Assembly: GCA_016709145.1 (NCBI GenBank)
Contig: JADJEK010000001.1
Coordinates: 1,364,001 to 1,428,000, forward strand
Direction: 5' to 3'
From: Planctomycetota bacterium
GTDB lineage: Bacteria; Planctomycetota; B15-G4; JADJEK01
Length of the DNA: 64,000 nucleotides
Shown here: piece after piece, positions 1 to 8,521 of the stretch
How positions within the stretch are numbered: the stretch's first letter is position 1
Layout of the letters: every line of letters starts with the position of its first letter
The notes under the pieces: model-generated
The model's input: only the letters and a program-made list of their open reading frames with translations
Told to the model about the DNA's origin: nothing
The model's database searches: none
Translations under genes and position numbers: made by a program

Positions 1-636
1 GCTCGCGTCGACGCTCAACCCATCCCCGTGGAGTTCCTCGAGCGTCGCGCACGAGAGCGCGGCGTCCACCAAACCTCGATCGACGACGCCGACGACGGAG
101 ACCCACGTCAACGGCGCCTTCGGCGCGGCCCATTCCTTCGCGCGTTCCGAAGTCGGCTCGGTGCGAACCCCGGTGAGATCGAGAACGCGGAGACTGGTCG
201 AGTCGCAGACGAACCGCCAGTCCGTCGGAGTAACTCGGTGATGCCAGATCACCAAGGAACTCAGAGCAGGAAGTGACGCGACGAAGTGCGCCCATGCCGC
301 AAACGGCGTTGCCTCATCGAGCGGATCCTCTCGCGTAGCCGCCGAACGAATGCCGGAGACGTGACCACCCAATCCAAGATCGACGGTGATCCGCATGCGC
401 GAAAGTGCGATGAGCGCATCCCGCTCGTCCTGGCGGACATCGAGGATCGGATCCACGTCGTCGGGGGCATTCGCGAGGGCCGGCGTAGCAGTAGCATTGC
501 CTACCGGTGAAGTCGGCGACGTCCGCTCCGTCGCATCGGCAGGGTGTTGCGGTGTCGGATCGCAACCGCCAACGAAGATGGCCGAGAGAGCGACGGTCCA
601 CGAGCCGGCGCCGATTAACCGACCGAGCCTGTTCAA
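1..636 (-). CDS. Partial lipoprotein, possibly LRR-like; 3' end beyond left edge
   Basis: The frame is open from a TTG at 636 down to position 1 (212 codons), so the C-terminus is outside the window. TTG is chosen because AGGTG lies 7 nt upstream and it gives MNRLGR, a hydrophobic stretch and a lipobox ending FVGGC with the lipidation Cys at residue 25. An upstream in-frame GTG at 675 would give a poorer leader. The mature protein starts with a Pro/Thr/Ala-rich linker (about residues 26-60). Further on, LRVLDLTGVR and ATLEELHGDG have the hydrophobic spacing of leucine-rich repeats, common in exported planctomycete proteins, but too little is in view to be sure. Function unknown; probably anchored in a membrane facing the periplasm or outside. 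Confidence 0.6.
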   Translation of the reverse strand, partial: MNRLGRLIGAGSWTVALSAIFVGGCDPTPQHPADATERTSPTSPVGNATATPALANAPDDVDPILDVRQDERDALIALSRMRITVDLGLGGHVSGIRSAATREDPLDEATPFAAWAHFVASLPALSSLVIWHHRVTPTDWRFVCDSTSLRVLDLTGVRTEPTSERAKEWAAPKAPLTWVSVVGVVDRGLVDAALSCATLEELHGDGLSVDAS

Positions 637-755
637 GACGTGGCACCTGACGACTCGCCACGAGAATGAACTCACTCGAAGCCAAGCTGTCCTGCTTATG
701 TAGTCGAAGGTACAGACATTCTGGCGCACCAAGAGTTCACTCTCTTGTCCGGTGC

Positions 756-1334
756 TCACGTTGCAGTTCCGAACTGAGCTCGATCGCTGCTCCTCGTCTG
801 CACCATCACGCAGCCCAAGCGGATCCCGAATGCGAGAGCAACTGAGTACCCAATGATGTGCGCATACCATGACTCCGCGGGCTTCCGCTCCACGGCATTC
901 CGCGTTTCATCGCCATTCTGGTATGTCACGCTTGTATGCGGTCGATCGATGCCCGTAACAGAAGCGCTCGTAAGAACATCGACAACATGCTCGACGCCCG
1001 GATGCAGACGAGAAGTCGCGATGAATAACTCGCGCCCGCGCACGCGAATTTGTGTTCGGTCCGCGGGAAAGGAGCTGTTTGAGTATCCGAGAATATCCGC
1101 TTGGTGAAAGTTAAGTACGCAGGTGGTAAGAAACGGACTACCGCACTGGCTAGTGACCCGAAGCTTGTGAATTGCCATCGACCCACGTACGCCGTCGAGA
1201 GCCCGAGATTCTATAGTGAAGCACATCTCGCCGTACAGATTACCAAGATGAGCTATAGTCGACTCTGCTGCCCATGCAACGAGTAACGTAATCACCACCG
1301 TGCCCAACCACAGCGCGGCTCGGGTTGACCGCAT
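756..1334 (-). CDS. Small membrane protein of unknown function
   Basis: 192 aa. An N-terminal hydrophobic segment (residues 8-24, LWLGTVVITLLVAWAA) and a second near the C-terminus (about 160-180, IIGYSVALAFGIRLGCVMV) flank a mostly polar domain with four or so Cys residues, suggesting an extracytoplasmic loop held between two membrane helices. No family recognised. It follows the 375-aa gene by 23 bp on the same strand and is probably co-transcribed. Base composition is clearly less G+C-rich than the core genes of the window, as in its neighbour. If the neighbour were a toxin this would be in the position of an immunity gene, but nothing in the sequence proves that. Confidence 0.5.
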   Translation of the reverse strand: MRSTRAALWLGTVVITLLVAWAAESTIAHLGNLYGEMCFTIESRALDGVRGSMAIHKLRVTSQCGSPFLTTCVLNFHQADILGYSNSSFPADRTQIRVRGRELFIATSRLHPGVEHVVDVLTSASVTGIDRPHTSVTYQNGDETRNAVERKPAESWYAHIIGYSVALAFGIRLGCVMVQTRSSDRAQFGTAT

Positions 1335-1357
1335 TCCAACGCGCTGGCAACGGCTAG

Positions 1358-2485
1358 TCAGAATACTTCACCGTGAACGAACACACACGACCAAACCGTC
1401 TTGTGATATCCTTGATCGAATCCGCCGTCCGGATCTGATTGCAACGGAGAGTCGAGCCAAACCCACTCAGATTCATGAACGAGTGCGAACTTCTTGTAGC
1501 GGTACTCCGACTTGCAAATTGGACACGACTCCGTGGCCAGCGTAGACATGTATTTTTTGATGCTCGCGTCGTTGAAGGAGAGGAAGATTGTGCACAACGT
1601 CTTCTTCAAGACGCCCTTGTCGTGAGTAGCGTGTTGATGCGCAAAGAAGCCGACCTCGGTTGCGGTCTTATCCATCGTCGAGTCACTTTGCCAGTGCATG
1701 ATGAAATTCGCGAAGTCGGAGTCGCTGAATGCTATATCGAGGCCGACGGTCCCACCGAATGCGAAGCCGTAGAGTATATTGCCGGGAACGTCAGATCCGA
1801 CACAGGTGTCGCAAAGTGTCACAGTGTCCGCGCAGTTCCCGCTTGATGGAGAGGGGCAATTTGGCGCAATGGCATTCTGGGCCTTCAGATCGGTCGGAGC
1901 GCTCGCACCGTGTTGGTATAGGACGCCTCCCCAATCTTGGCCGGTTGGTTGGGGCGAGCCTGTCATGACGCTATTCACGTAGTTGAGTAATGCAACTAGT
2001 GACTCGGTCACGTCAGGGCCACATCGACGTTGGTTGTCGGCCGGAACGGCCGTCGCCCCAGTGCCCTCTTCCGACAAGTAGAAAAGCGCCTCGGGTGGCG
2101 GCTCGGGCTCCGGCGGCGGTTCTGGCGGTGGATCCGAAGGCTTCGATCTCTTCTGGCGAGCAGTGCCTCCGAGAGCTAATCGGGTGTGTTCGTGCCACCA
2201 GCGGACATACCAATCATCCCATGGAAGTGGCTCGTCATGGTATGCGTCTACGCGCGGCCCTACGCTCGGTGATCGTAGCCCATGCTTCCGATACGATGAT
2301 TCGGTCCCCGGCACGTACCACGGCACATGTCCTGCATCAGCCCTACCGAATGCAGAGGATGGGGCGTCGTCCGCGTCTCGCGCCGCACCGAAATCGCTGG
2401 CCGGCACACCAACCGAGGACCCCCGCAATCCGCCAGAGTTTGACTTGTCTTCACTGACTGCTGAACCAAGATCCACGGTCGACAT
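1358..2485 (-). CDS. Uncharacterised protein with proline-rich linker and Cys-rich C-terminal domain
   Basis: 375 aa, no signal peptide. Residues 1-110 are low-complexity and Trp/His-rich toward the end. Residues about 115-135 form a Pro-Glu linker. The C-terminal 240 residues hold many Cys, including a CPIC pair followed by KSEYRYKKF. The segment GNILYGF, near residue 235, recalls the GNxxYG core of bacterial toxin-44 domains found at the ends of polymorphic toxins, but the match is short and I rate it weak. Start ATG at 2485 is 8 nt after the stop of the upstream small-protein gene, so translation is probably coupled. G+C is lower than in the surrounding chromosome. Alternatives are a structural or secreted protein with a zinc ribbon. 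Function unknown. Confidence 0.5.
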   Translation of the reverse strand: MSTVDLGSAVSEDKSNSGGLRGSSVGVPASDFGAARDADDAPSSAFGRADAGHVPWYVPGTESSYRKHGLRSPSVGPRVDAYHDEPLPWDDWYVRWWHEHTRLALGGTARQKRSKPSDPPPEPPPEPEPPPEALFYLSEEGTGATAVPADNQRRCGPDVTESLVALLNYVNSVMTGSPQPTGQDWGGVLYQHGASAPTDLKAQNAIAPNCPSPSSGNCADTVTLCDTCVGSDVPGNILYGFAFGGTVGLDIAFSDSDFANFIMHWQSDSTMDKTATEVGFFAHQHATHDKGVLKKTLCTIFLSFNDASIKKYMSTLATESCPICKSEYRYKKFALVHESEWVWLDSPLQSDPDGGFDQGYHKTVWSCVFVHGEVF

Positions 2486-2493
2486 GTGGATAA

Positions 2494-2895
2494 CTACCCC
2501 TTCACCGCATCAAACCAAACACAAGGCAACGCCCGAAACGTCACCCACGACCCCGCCGCCGTCCGGCACTTGTAGCTGAACCGGACGAGGTCACTCAGTC
2601 CGATGCCGGTCGCGGGGTTCCACTCCACGCTGGCACGCCTTCCGGTCTGGCTCGCCGTGATCTTGGTGTTGCTGTCGACCTCGGTCCCGTTGCCGGTGTC
2701 CGATTTGGCCTTGGTGTAGGCCCGGACTTCGAGCACGCCGTTGTCGAACTCGCCGACGAGATCCACCGTCGCGATGACGTAGTCACCGCGACGTTCCTGC
2801 CACTCGCCGTAGACGCCGGTAGCACCGCCCTCGAGAATCAGCGGTTCGTCACCGCAACAGTCGCCCTGGCACTTCTCGTGTCCGCACGAGCCCAT
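2494..2895 (-). CDS. Small beta-rich protein, paralogue of the upstream broken gene
   Basis: 133 aa. The N-terminus is Cys-rich (MGSCGHEKCQGDCCGDE), then a predicted all-beta domain ending in VWFDAVKG. The same plan (GATxx then W-ER-GDY, xATxDL, EVxxYTK, S-D-T, W-P, L--LVR-xYK, W--FR-L-PVWF-AVK) is seen in the gene just upstream (2899-3249), so the two are tandem duplicates. The ATG at 2895 is 3 nt after the stop of that copy and the 375-aa gene follows at 8 nt, giving a tight operon. The Cys cluster could bind a metal or form disulphides. No known family recognised. Confidence 0.55.
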   Translation of the reverse strand: MGSCGHEKCQGDCCGDEPLILEGGATGVYGEWQERRGDYVIATVDLVGEFDNGVLEVRAYTKAKSDTGNGTEVDSNTKITASQTGRRASVEWNPATGIGLSDLVRFSYKCRTAAGSWVTFRALPCVWFDAVKG

Positions 2896-2898
2896 GGC

Positions 2899-3249
2899 TC
2901 ACACCTTCACCGCGTTGAACCACACCGGCGTCAGCATCCGGAACAGCACCCAGTTCGTGGTGACGGTGTACTTGTAGCGGACCAGCTCCTTCAAGGCCGG
3001 CGACAGCGACGGTCCCCATTCCGTGGTGCCTCGCGTCGCGGTCGTCAGCGTGATCTTCGTCGTGGCACCCGAATCGGCGTTCGTGCCGTCGCTGGTGTCC
3101 TCCTTGTTCTTCGTGAACACTTCGACGACGAGCTGGGCTCCTGAGCCCAGTTAAGCGAGGTCCGCCGTGGCGCGCAGGAAATCGCCCTGGCGCTCGAACC
3201 ACGGACTGAACACGGTTGCCCCGGACGGCAGATACTGGGCGCTGAACAT
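2899..3249 (-). pseudogene. Paralogue of the 133-aa gene, interrupted by an in-frame TAA
   Basis: Reading from ATG 3249 (AAGGGA upstream) gives MFSAQYLPSGATVFSPWFERQ then QGDFLRATADLA, stop, then LGSGAQLVVEVFTKNKED and on to PVWFNAVKV. Both halves are in the same frame and align without a gap to the downstream paralogue (DLVGEFDNGVLEVRAYTK against DLA-stop-LGSGAQLVVEVFTK), so a single codon has become TAA (complement of 3151-3153). The sense strand immediately after the stop is an 18-nt palindrome (3133-3150). Either a true nonsense mutation, a sequencing error, or a readthrough site. Restart within the second half is possible (GTG or ATG forms) but would lose the first third of the domain. 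Confidence 0.6.
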
Positions 3250-3563
3250 GGATCCCTTCGCTTTCCCGCGCATCGCAAGACGATCGCGCGTTTTGATGCG
3301 GGGCCTCTTCCGATCCCGTCGTGAATCCCCGCGCTTCCCAAGTCGCTCATCCCCCGACGACGCCGAGCGGACGGTCGCTCGCGCCATCGAACGTCAAGGA
3401 AGCTACCCCCCCCCTTGGCGCCGCGTCAAGGCGCCGGCACACACGTGCTGCGAATACTCCCCAGCACGTCATGGACGGCGACGGGTCCACAACTCGGCTG
3501 CGTCGCGTCCAGAACGAGCGTCTCATCGCGCCCAGAGGTCAAACGAGATCGCGGCGCTCCGGT
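3250..3563. other. Intergenic stretch without a convincing gene
   Basis: Lies between the end of the 535-aa gene and the start of the small-protein operon, both minus strand, so it should hold the operon's promoter. It contains a run of nine C near 3406. No clear -35/-10 pair, terminator hairpin or coding signal is visible; the overlapping short frames are Arg/Ser-rich shadows. Confidence 0.5.
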
Positions 3564-5171
3564 TCACGGCGCCTTCTCCTGACGCGTCACGATCGGCACG
3601 TATCCGACTTCGAGCCCGCGCGGTGGCGTCACGATCAACGCGGGGTCGAGCGTGACGAGCTTGCCGCTCGTCGGCGGCGCCATGTAGTCGCGGTCGATCG
3701 GCCACGCGCGATGGATGCGCTCGACGAACGACTGCAGGGCTTCCTTCTTGTCGTTCGACCATTGGTACTGCTGGAACGACGGTTGGTCGACGAATCGATA
3801 CCACGAGTACGTCACCAGCGAACCGTCGACGAGCCGCGCGCGGAACGGGCCGGCCTTCGCGCCAGGAGTCGTCCACGCACCGGCGCTCGGTGACGTGAAC
3901 GGTTCGCCCGGCGTCGTGACGCGGAACGTCGCGGTGCGGAGGCCCGTCTCTTTCGGGACGTCTTTCTCCGCGACCGCGACGCGTTTGCCGTCTTCGTGGC
4001 GGAAGTACTGGGGGAACTCGCCGCGCGGCGCGTGACCGCCCGCTTTCCATACGAGACCCCACGTGTTGTCGTCGAACACCTGAGTGTCGAACGTCGTCGA
4101 GACGCCCTCGATCGGCAACCCGTCCTGATCGAAGCCCGGAGTGCGCGTGCTGAGCTTCGCGACGAACGCACCGGCGGGGTCGAAGCGGCCGCTCGGCGCG
4201 TCGCCGCCGCCGCGCCACGCGAGGAACGCGTCGTACAGCGCCTTGCGCGAGTAGTACGTGACGTCCTGCACCAGCACCGCGCGGCCGTTGCGGTCGACCG
4301 GGAACGAGAACCGCGGGATCTTCGAGTAGCGCTTGCCGTCGCGCGCCGTGCCCACCAGTTGAGGCACGGTGTTGATCTCCATCGCGCCGCCGCCCATCAA
4401 GCCCGCGCGCGAGTCGAGGCCGCGACCGTGCAAGAACGGGTAAGCGAACACGTCGCCGATCTTGCTCCACGTTTCGGGGATGTAGTACGCGATCGGCCCT
4501 TTGAAGTTCGCCGTCGCGAGGAAGCACGTCCACGCCTGATCGCCGGTCGGAGCGCGCTCGCCCGATCCTGGAACCGGATCGGTGAACGGCAGGGCCATGT
4601 ACGTATATCCGAGGAAACGGCCCTTCGGTTCCTCGGCGAACGGCAGCGCGTCCGGCGGGATCAGCAGTCGATTGGAGAGTTGCGCGATGCCCAGGCGGTG
4701 ATCGGGCAGTGCCTCGGTGTCGTAGAAAAACGACCAGCCCGGCGAGCCGACTTCGTAGTCGTAGCATTGCGGCGTCGCGTTCATGCTGAACTTGGGCGGC
4801 CCATATCGAAAGCGATTGCCGCGCCAGTAGCCGAGCCCGCCTTCGATGGTCTGGAACACGCTGTCCCATGTCGGGCCGCGTTCCTTCCATTGCCGCGCCA
4901 ACGTGCCCTCGGGCGCCAGCGGTCGATCGGTGTTGTCGCGGTTGTCCGGCAGGATCCAGCCGCTGGCGAGACCGATCTGGAAGTCCGCGAGCGGACCGTC
5001 GATCAACGACCACGCCGCCGAATAGAAGCCCATGCCGAGCCCGTACTCGGCCACGTCGGGCGGGTGGCTCGCGTCGTAACTGATGTAGCCGTGGAGTCCG
5101 CGATCGACTTGGGTCGGCGGCTCGGGTGGGGCGAAGGCGAGGACGAGCGGGACGAGGCTGAGTGCGTTCAT
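3564..5171 (-). CDS. Exported protein of unknown function, 535 aa
   Basis: Short N-terminal signal-like segment (MNALSLVPLVLAFAPPEPP) and then a soluble sequence rich in Trp, Tyr, Gly and Pro without membrane segments. Motifs such as GGGAMEIN, RGGGDAPSGRFDP and the repeated occurrence of aromatic pairs suggest a large beta-rich or carbohydrate-handling fold, but I recognise no catalytic motif. It is monocistronic, divergent from the 412-aa tandem pair across a 245-bp gap. The coding frame is supported by strong third-position G+C bias. It ends in KAP; see the finding on C-terminal proline. Confidence 0.65.
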   Translation of the reverse strand: MNALSLVPLVLAFAPPEPPTQVDRGLHGYISYDASHPPDVAEYGLGMGFYSAAWSLIDGPLADFQIGLASGWILPDNRDNTDRPLAPEGTLARQWKERGPTWDSVFQTIEGGLGYWRGNRFRYGPPKFSMNATPQCYDYEVGSPGWSFFYDTEALPDHRLGIAQLSNRLLIPPDALPFAEEPKGRFLGYTYMALPFTDPVPGSGERAPTGDQAWTCFLATANFKGPIAYYIPETWSKIGDVFAYPFLHGRGLDSRAGLMGGGAMEINTVPQLVGTARDGKRYSKIPRFSFPVDRNGRAVLVQDVTYYSRKALYDAFLAWRGGGDAPSGRFDPAGAFVAKLSTRTPGFDQDGLPIEGVSTTFDTQVFDDNTWGLVWKAGGHAPRGEFPQYFRHEDGKRVAVAEKDVPKETGLRTATFRVTTPGEPFTSPSAGAWTTPGAKAGPFRARLVDGSLVTYSWYRFVDQPSFQQYQWSNDKKEALQSFVERIHRAWPIDRDYMAPPTSGKLVTLDPALIVTPPRGLEVGYVPIVTRQEKAP

Positions 5172-5416
5172 GCGCGAACGGTATCGCGTCGACCCCTGAA
5201 CACGATCGACCCTGCCGCGTTTCGCGACACCTGATGCGGAGGTCGCGTCGTCATTCGCTGCGGCGCGGACTCGACCGTTGTGGCGGACTTCCGTGGCGAC
5301 CTCGCGCCGGGGAACGACTTACGGCCGATCCGGCACCGTCGATCGCCATTGGCACCGCGCTCGCTCTCGCGTTCCCGTGAATCCTCGAACTCGTCCACGA
5401 TGAATGGGAGACCGCG

Positions 5417-6655
5417 ATGAACCGCAACCTGACCGCTTCCTTGCTGCTGTTGGCCGCGACGTGGGTCGGCGCCGACTCCGCGACCGCGCAATCGATTTGG
5501 GGGACGCACGGCTTGTCCGCGACGGTCGGCAATCAGGCCGGTCCGCCGTTCGGGCCGTGCGCGTATCCGAATGGGCCGACGCTCAACGTCTTCCCGACGG
5601 TCGCGCCGTTCGGGTGCCCGGTCGCGGGACCGTATCCGGGAGCCGTGCCCGGCGTCGTGCCGATGGGGGACGTCGCGGTGCACCGCATCGCGGATCGCGT
5701 GTGGGTCACGGACGGCGTCGTGTTGACGAGTTATTCAAAGGCCGGCGTGCCGCTCGCGAGTTTCCCGAACCCGCTGCTGACCGTGATCACCGGCCTCGGG
5801 TGGTCCGCGCCGTTCGGCGCGATGCCGAGCTTGCTGTGGCTGACGGACGGCTTCGTCTACGGAGCGATCATCCCGCCCGCCGCGGGCTGCCCGTTCCCGG
5901 GCTTCTTGCTCGGTCCGTTCCCGGTCGTTCCGGCTGGGCCAGGCTCGATCGCGACGGACATCGACTTCGACCCGACGTCGGGAACGCTGTTCTTCTCGCA
6001 CACGTCGGGATTGGTCTCGAACCAGTTCATCGGCGGCGGTCTCGGTCCGTTCGGCATCTTCGCGCCCGGCGCACCGTGCCCGCTCGGCCCGCTCGAGGGC
6101 TTGGCCGTCGACACCGCGTCGTGCGGTGCGCTGTTCGTCACCAACGGCACGATGGTCGCGCGCATCACGTTCTTCGGCGGGGCTGCGCCGACGACGTTCT
6201 ATGCGCCGCTGCCGTGCTGGCCGTGGGTCGCGACCGGCCCGACGTCGGGCCTCGCGTTCGATGCGACGCCGATCACGTTCGGCACGGGCTCCGACCCCGC
6301 GGCGACGATCCCGACCATCGGCTCGATCGGCGAAGCGCTGTCGCCGAACCCGACCTTCGCGATCACGCTCGGCAACGCGACGCCGGGCGGCGCGGCGTTC
6401 CTGATCCTCGCACCGGCCTCGGCGTGCCCGGTGATCCCGATCGGGTTCGGGGCGTTCATCCACGTGTTCCCGATCAGCTCGATCACCGGTCCGTTCCCGA
6501 TCCCGGCGACCGGAGGCTTCGCGTTGCCGGCGCCGATCCCCGCGGGCTTCGCCTGCTCGGGTCTGACGGCCTATCTCGAATGGCTCGTCGTGAAGCCGGC
6601 GGGCGGTGGCCTCGAAACCAGCCCCGGCCTGCACGTCCGGCCCGCGGCGCCGTAA
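5417..6655 (+). CDS. Exported beta-rich protein, first copy of a tandem pair
   Basis: 412 aa. GGGAGA lies 6 nt before the ATG. A clear signal peptide (MNRNLTASLLLLAATWVGADSATAQ) is followed at once by SIWGTHG. The body is Gly/Pro/Phe-rich with many even-spaced short strands; phrases such as GDVAV-RIAD-VW-TDG, LTGLGWSAPFG, TDIDFDP-SGTLFFS and LEGLAVDTASC are kept in the second copy and read like blades of a beta-propeller (NHL-like or SMP-like). The last 100 residues (from SPNP) form a separate strand-rich domain also recognisable, more weakly, in other exported proteins of the window. The Cys residues are also conserved between copies, so disulphides are likely. Function unknown; surface or periplasmic. 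Confidence 0.75.
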   Translation: MNRNLTASLLLLAATWVGADSATAQSIWGTHGLSATVGNQAGPPFGPCAYPNGPTLNVFPTVAPFGCPVAGPYPGAVPGVVPMGDVAVHRIADRVWVTDGVVLTSYSKAGVPLASFPNPLLTVITGLGWSAPFGAMPSLLWLTDGFVYGAIIPPAAGCPFPGFLLGPFPVVPAGPGSIATDIDFDPTSGTLFFSHTSGLVSNQFIGGGLGPFGIFAPGAPCPLGPLEGLAVDTASCGALFVTNGTMVARITFFGGAAPTTFYAPLPCWPWVATGPTSGLAFDATPITFGTGSDPAATIPTIGSIGEALSPNPTFAITLGNATPGGAAFLILAPASACPVIPIGFGAFIHVFPISSITGPFPIPATGGFALPAPIPAGFACSGLTAYLEWLVVKPAGGGLETSPGLHVRPAAP

Positions 6656-6679
6656 CGAAAGCACGTTGAACGATCGTGA

Positions 6680-6729
6680 CCGCCGGCCGTCGGATCCGTG
6701 GAACGGATTCGACGGCCGGCGGCTTTCGT
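6680..6729 (+). terminator. Intrinsic terminator of the first 412-aa gene
   Basis: A 19-bp stem (CCGCCGGCCGTCGGATCCG against its complement with one G-T pair) with a 5-nt loop starts 24 nt after the stop and runs straight into CTTTCGTT. Confidence 0.8.
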
Positions 6730-6743
6730 TCAGTGCGCCGTGT

Positions 6744-6773
6744 GGGGACAGAGGACATGAGGGGACCGTCCCC
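6744..6773. repeat. GGGGACAG...CNGTCCCC dispersed palindromic repeat, copy 1
   Basis: A 30-bp element beginning GGGGACAGAG, containing ATGAGGGGAC and ending CGTCCCC. The ends are complementary. Nearly the same sequence recurs at 6791 and 51 kb away at 57877, all in non-coding DNA. Size and form fit a REP-type element. Confidence 0.75.
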
Positions 6774-6790
6774 ATTCCGCCTATTCCGAC

Positions 6791-6820
6791 GGGGACAGAG
6801 CAGATGAGGGGACTGTCCCC
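6791..6820. repeat. GGGGACAG...CTGTCCCC dispersed palindromic repeat, copy 2
   Basis: Begins GGGGACAGAGCAGATGAG and ends GGGGACTGTCCCC. It is identical over 30 bp to the copy at 57877-57906 and two or three bases different from copy 1, which lies 17 bp before it in the same orientation. Confidence 0.8.
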
Positions 6821-7045
6821 AACGCCCCGGTGCCGATCGTTGCTCCTGCTGCGAACCGCTCCACCTGTCGCGATCGCGTTGTCCCCGATCGCTGCGGTCC
6901 CCGCGGTCCGCCGAGTTCGTCGTTCCGACGCAACTCGAGTCAACATCACTGGTTCGATCGAACCGAAGAAGTCCCCTCCGCATTGGCATCGCGGTCGCTC
7001 TTCGTCCTCCCGTTCTCGTCCACCATCCAACAACGGGAGACTGTC

Positions 7046-8284
7046 GTGAATCGCCTGCTCCGCTCCTCGATCCTGCTGACCACTTCGCTGTTCGTCGCGA
7101 GTTCCGTGGCCTCCGCCCAGTCGATCTGGGGCACGAATGGTCCGACCGCGTTCCTCGGCAATCAGGCTGGGCCGCCCTCGGGACCGTGCTCGTATCCGAA
7201 TGGTCCGTTCCTCGGCGGGTTTCCGTCCGTCGCGCCGTTCGGCTGCGGCGTCGCGAATACGTACCCCGGCGCGCTGACCGGGGTCTACCCGGCGGGTGAC
7301 GTCGCGGTCGACCGCATCGCCGACACCGTGTGGGCGACCGACGGCATTCGCGTGACGAACTACGCCAAGAACGGTGCGGTGCTCGCGAGCTTCGTGAATC
7401 CGTTCCCCGTGCCGCTGACCGGCCTCGGCTGGAGCGCGCCGTTCGGCTTGATGCCGCGTCTGCTGTGGCTGACGGACGGCCGCCTCTACGGCGCGATCGC
7501 GCTGCCGCAGGCCGGATGCCCCGTTCCCCCGCTGTTCCTCGGCCCGTTCTCCGCGGTCCTGACGACGACGGCTTCGGTGATGACCGACATCGACTTCGAT
7601 CCGAGCAGCGGGACGCTGTTCTTCTCCGACTCGGCCGGTTTCGTGTCGAACCAGTTCATCGGCGGCGGCATCGCCGGGTTCGGGATCTTCGCGCCGGCGG
7701 TCACGTGCTTGCTGCCGACGCTCGAAGGTCTCGCGGTCGACACCGCGTCCTGCAACGCACTGTTCGTGACGGACAGCCTCACGGTCGCTCGCATCAACTT
7801 CCTCGGCAATCCGGCCGCGCCGACGTTCTACGCGCCGCAGACGTGCTCGCCGTGGATCGCGGGCGGCCCGACCTCGGGCCTCGCGTTCGACGCCACGCCG
7901 ATCACCTTCGGCAAGGGCTCGGACCCCGCCGGCTCGATCCCGACGATCGGCACGATCGGTGAAGCCCTGTCGCCGAACCCGGGCTTCGGTCTCACGCTCG
8001 GCAACGCGACGTCCGGTGGTCAGGCCTTCCTGCTGATGTCGGTGTCGTCGGCCTGCCCCGTGGTCCCGGTCGGCTTCGGCGCGTTCATCCACGTGTTCCC
8101 GATCAACTCGATCACCGGTCCGTTCCCGATCCCGGCCAGTGGTGGATTCGCGATGCCCGCGCCGATCCCCGCGGGCTTCGCGTGCTCCGGTCTGACCGCG
8201 TACCTCGAGTGGCTGGTCGTGAAGCCGGCCGGCGGCGGACTCGAGACGAGCCCCGGCCTGCACGTTCGCCCGGCACAACCCTGA
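7046..8284 (+). CDS. Exported beta-rich protein, second copy of the tandem pair
   Basis: 412 aa, exactly the length of the copy at 5417. GTG at 7046 is chosen because GGGAGA lies 5 nt upstream and it gives a normal signal peptide (VNRLLRSSILLTTSLFVASSVASAQ) followed by SIWGTNG, matching the first copy; longer frames run into the repeat-bearing spacer. Identity is high throughout, highest in the last 80 residues (FGAFIHVFPI, SITGPFPIPA, PAPIPAGFACSGLTAYLEW). Divergence is mainly in loops, so this is an older duplication under selection for structure. Likely a periplasmic or surface propeller-type protein; role unknown. Confidence 0.75.
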   Translation: MNRLLRSSILLTTSLFVASSVASAQSIWGTNGPTAFLGNQAGPPSGPCSYPNGPFLGGFPSVAPFGCGVANTYPGALTGVYPAGDVAVDRIADTVWATDGIRVTNYAKNGAVLASFVNPFPVPLTGLGWSAPFGLMPRLLWLTDGRLYGAIALPQAGCPVPPLFLGPFSAVLTTTASVMTDIDFDPSSGTLFFSDSAGFVSNQFIGGGIAGFGIFAPAVTCLLPTLEGLAVDTASCNALFVTDSLTVARINFLGNPAAPTFYAPQTCSPWIAGGPTSGLAFDATPITFGKGSDPAGSIPTIGTIGEALSPNPGFGLTLGNATSGGQAFLLMSVSSACPVVPVGFGAFIHVFPINSITGPFPIPASGGFAMPAPIPAGFACSGLTAYLEWLVVKPAGGGLETSPGLHVRPAQP

Positions 8285-8324
8285 ACCCAGAGTTTCGAAG
8301 TTCGAATCGCCCAGGATGATGGAC

Positions 8325-8366
8325 CCGACGGGTCACGAACCACACGGTTCGTGGCCCGTTGGCTTT
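8325..8366 (+). terminator. Intrinsic terminator of the second 412-aa gene
   Basis: A 17-bp stem (CCGACGGGTCACGAACC, loop ACAC, GGTTCGTGGCCCGTTGG, two G-T pairs) is followed by CTTTT. Same design and position as the terminator of the first copy but unrelated sequence. Confidence 0.8.
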
Positions 8367-8521
8367 TGCACGAGCGTTGTTCGAATGGCGACGTCCGGCG
8401 GGGCTGCGCGAAGGAGGAAGCATGCTCGCGTGCGCGTCGTCGCTACAGAGCGTTCCTCACGCGGACGGGAAGGGCTTCCGCGTCGACGACGGCGTGATCG
8501 TGACGCGATGAACGCTCGCGC

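Noticed and set aside
3403..3415. Run of nine C as a possible phase-variable tract
   Set aside because: Intergenic and too far from the operon start to change a reading frame.
3996..5234. Long plus-strand open frame over the 535-aa gene
   Set aside because: Shadow of the minus-strand gene; composition is Arg/Ala-rich and has no domain sense.
5735..8278. 847-codon open frame on the minus strand
   Set aside because: Arg/Asp/Glu/Ala-rich, antisense to the two 412-aa genes, with no family likeness; produced by high G+C and third-position bias.
8296..8320. tRNA-like phrase (TTCGAAGTTCGAATC)
   Set aside because: No acceptor or anticodon stems fold around it; it lies between a stop codon and a terminator.
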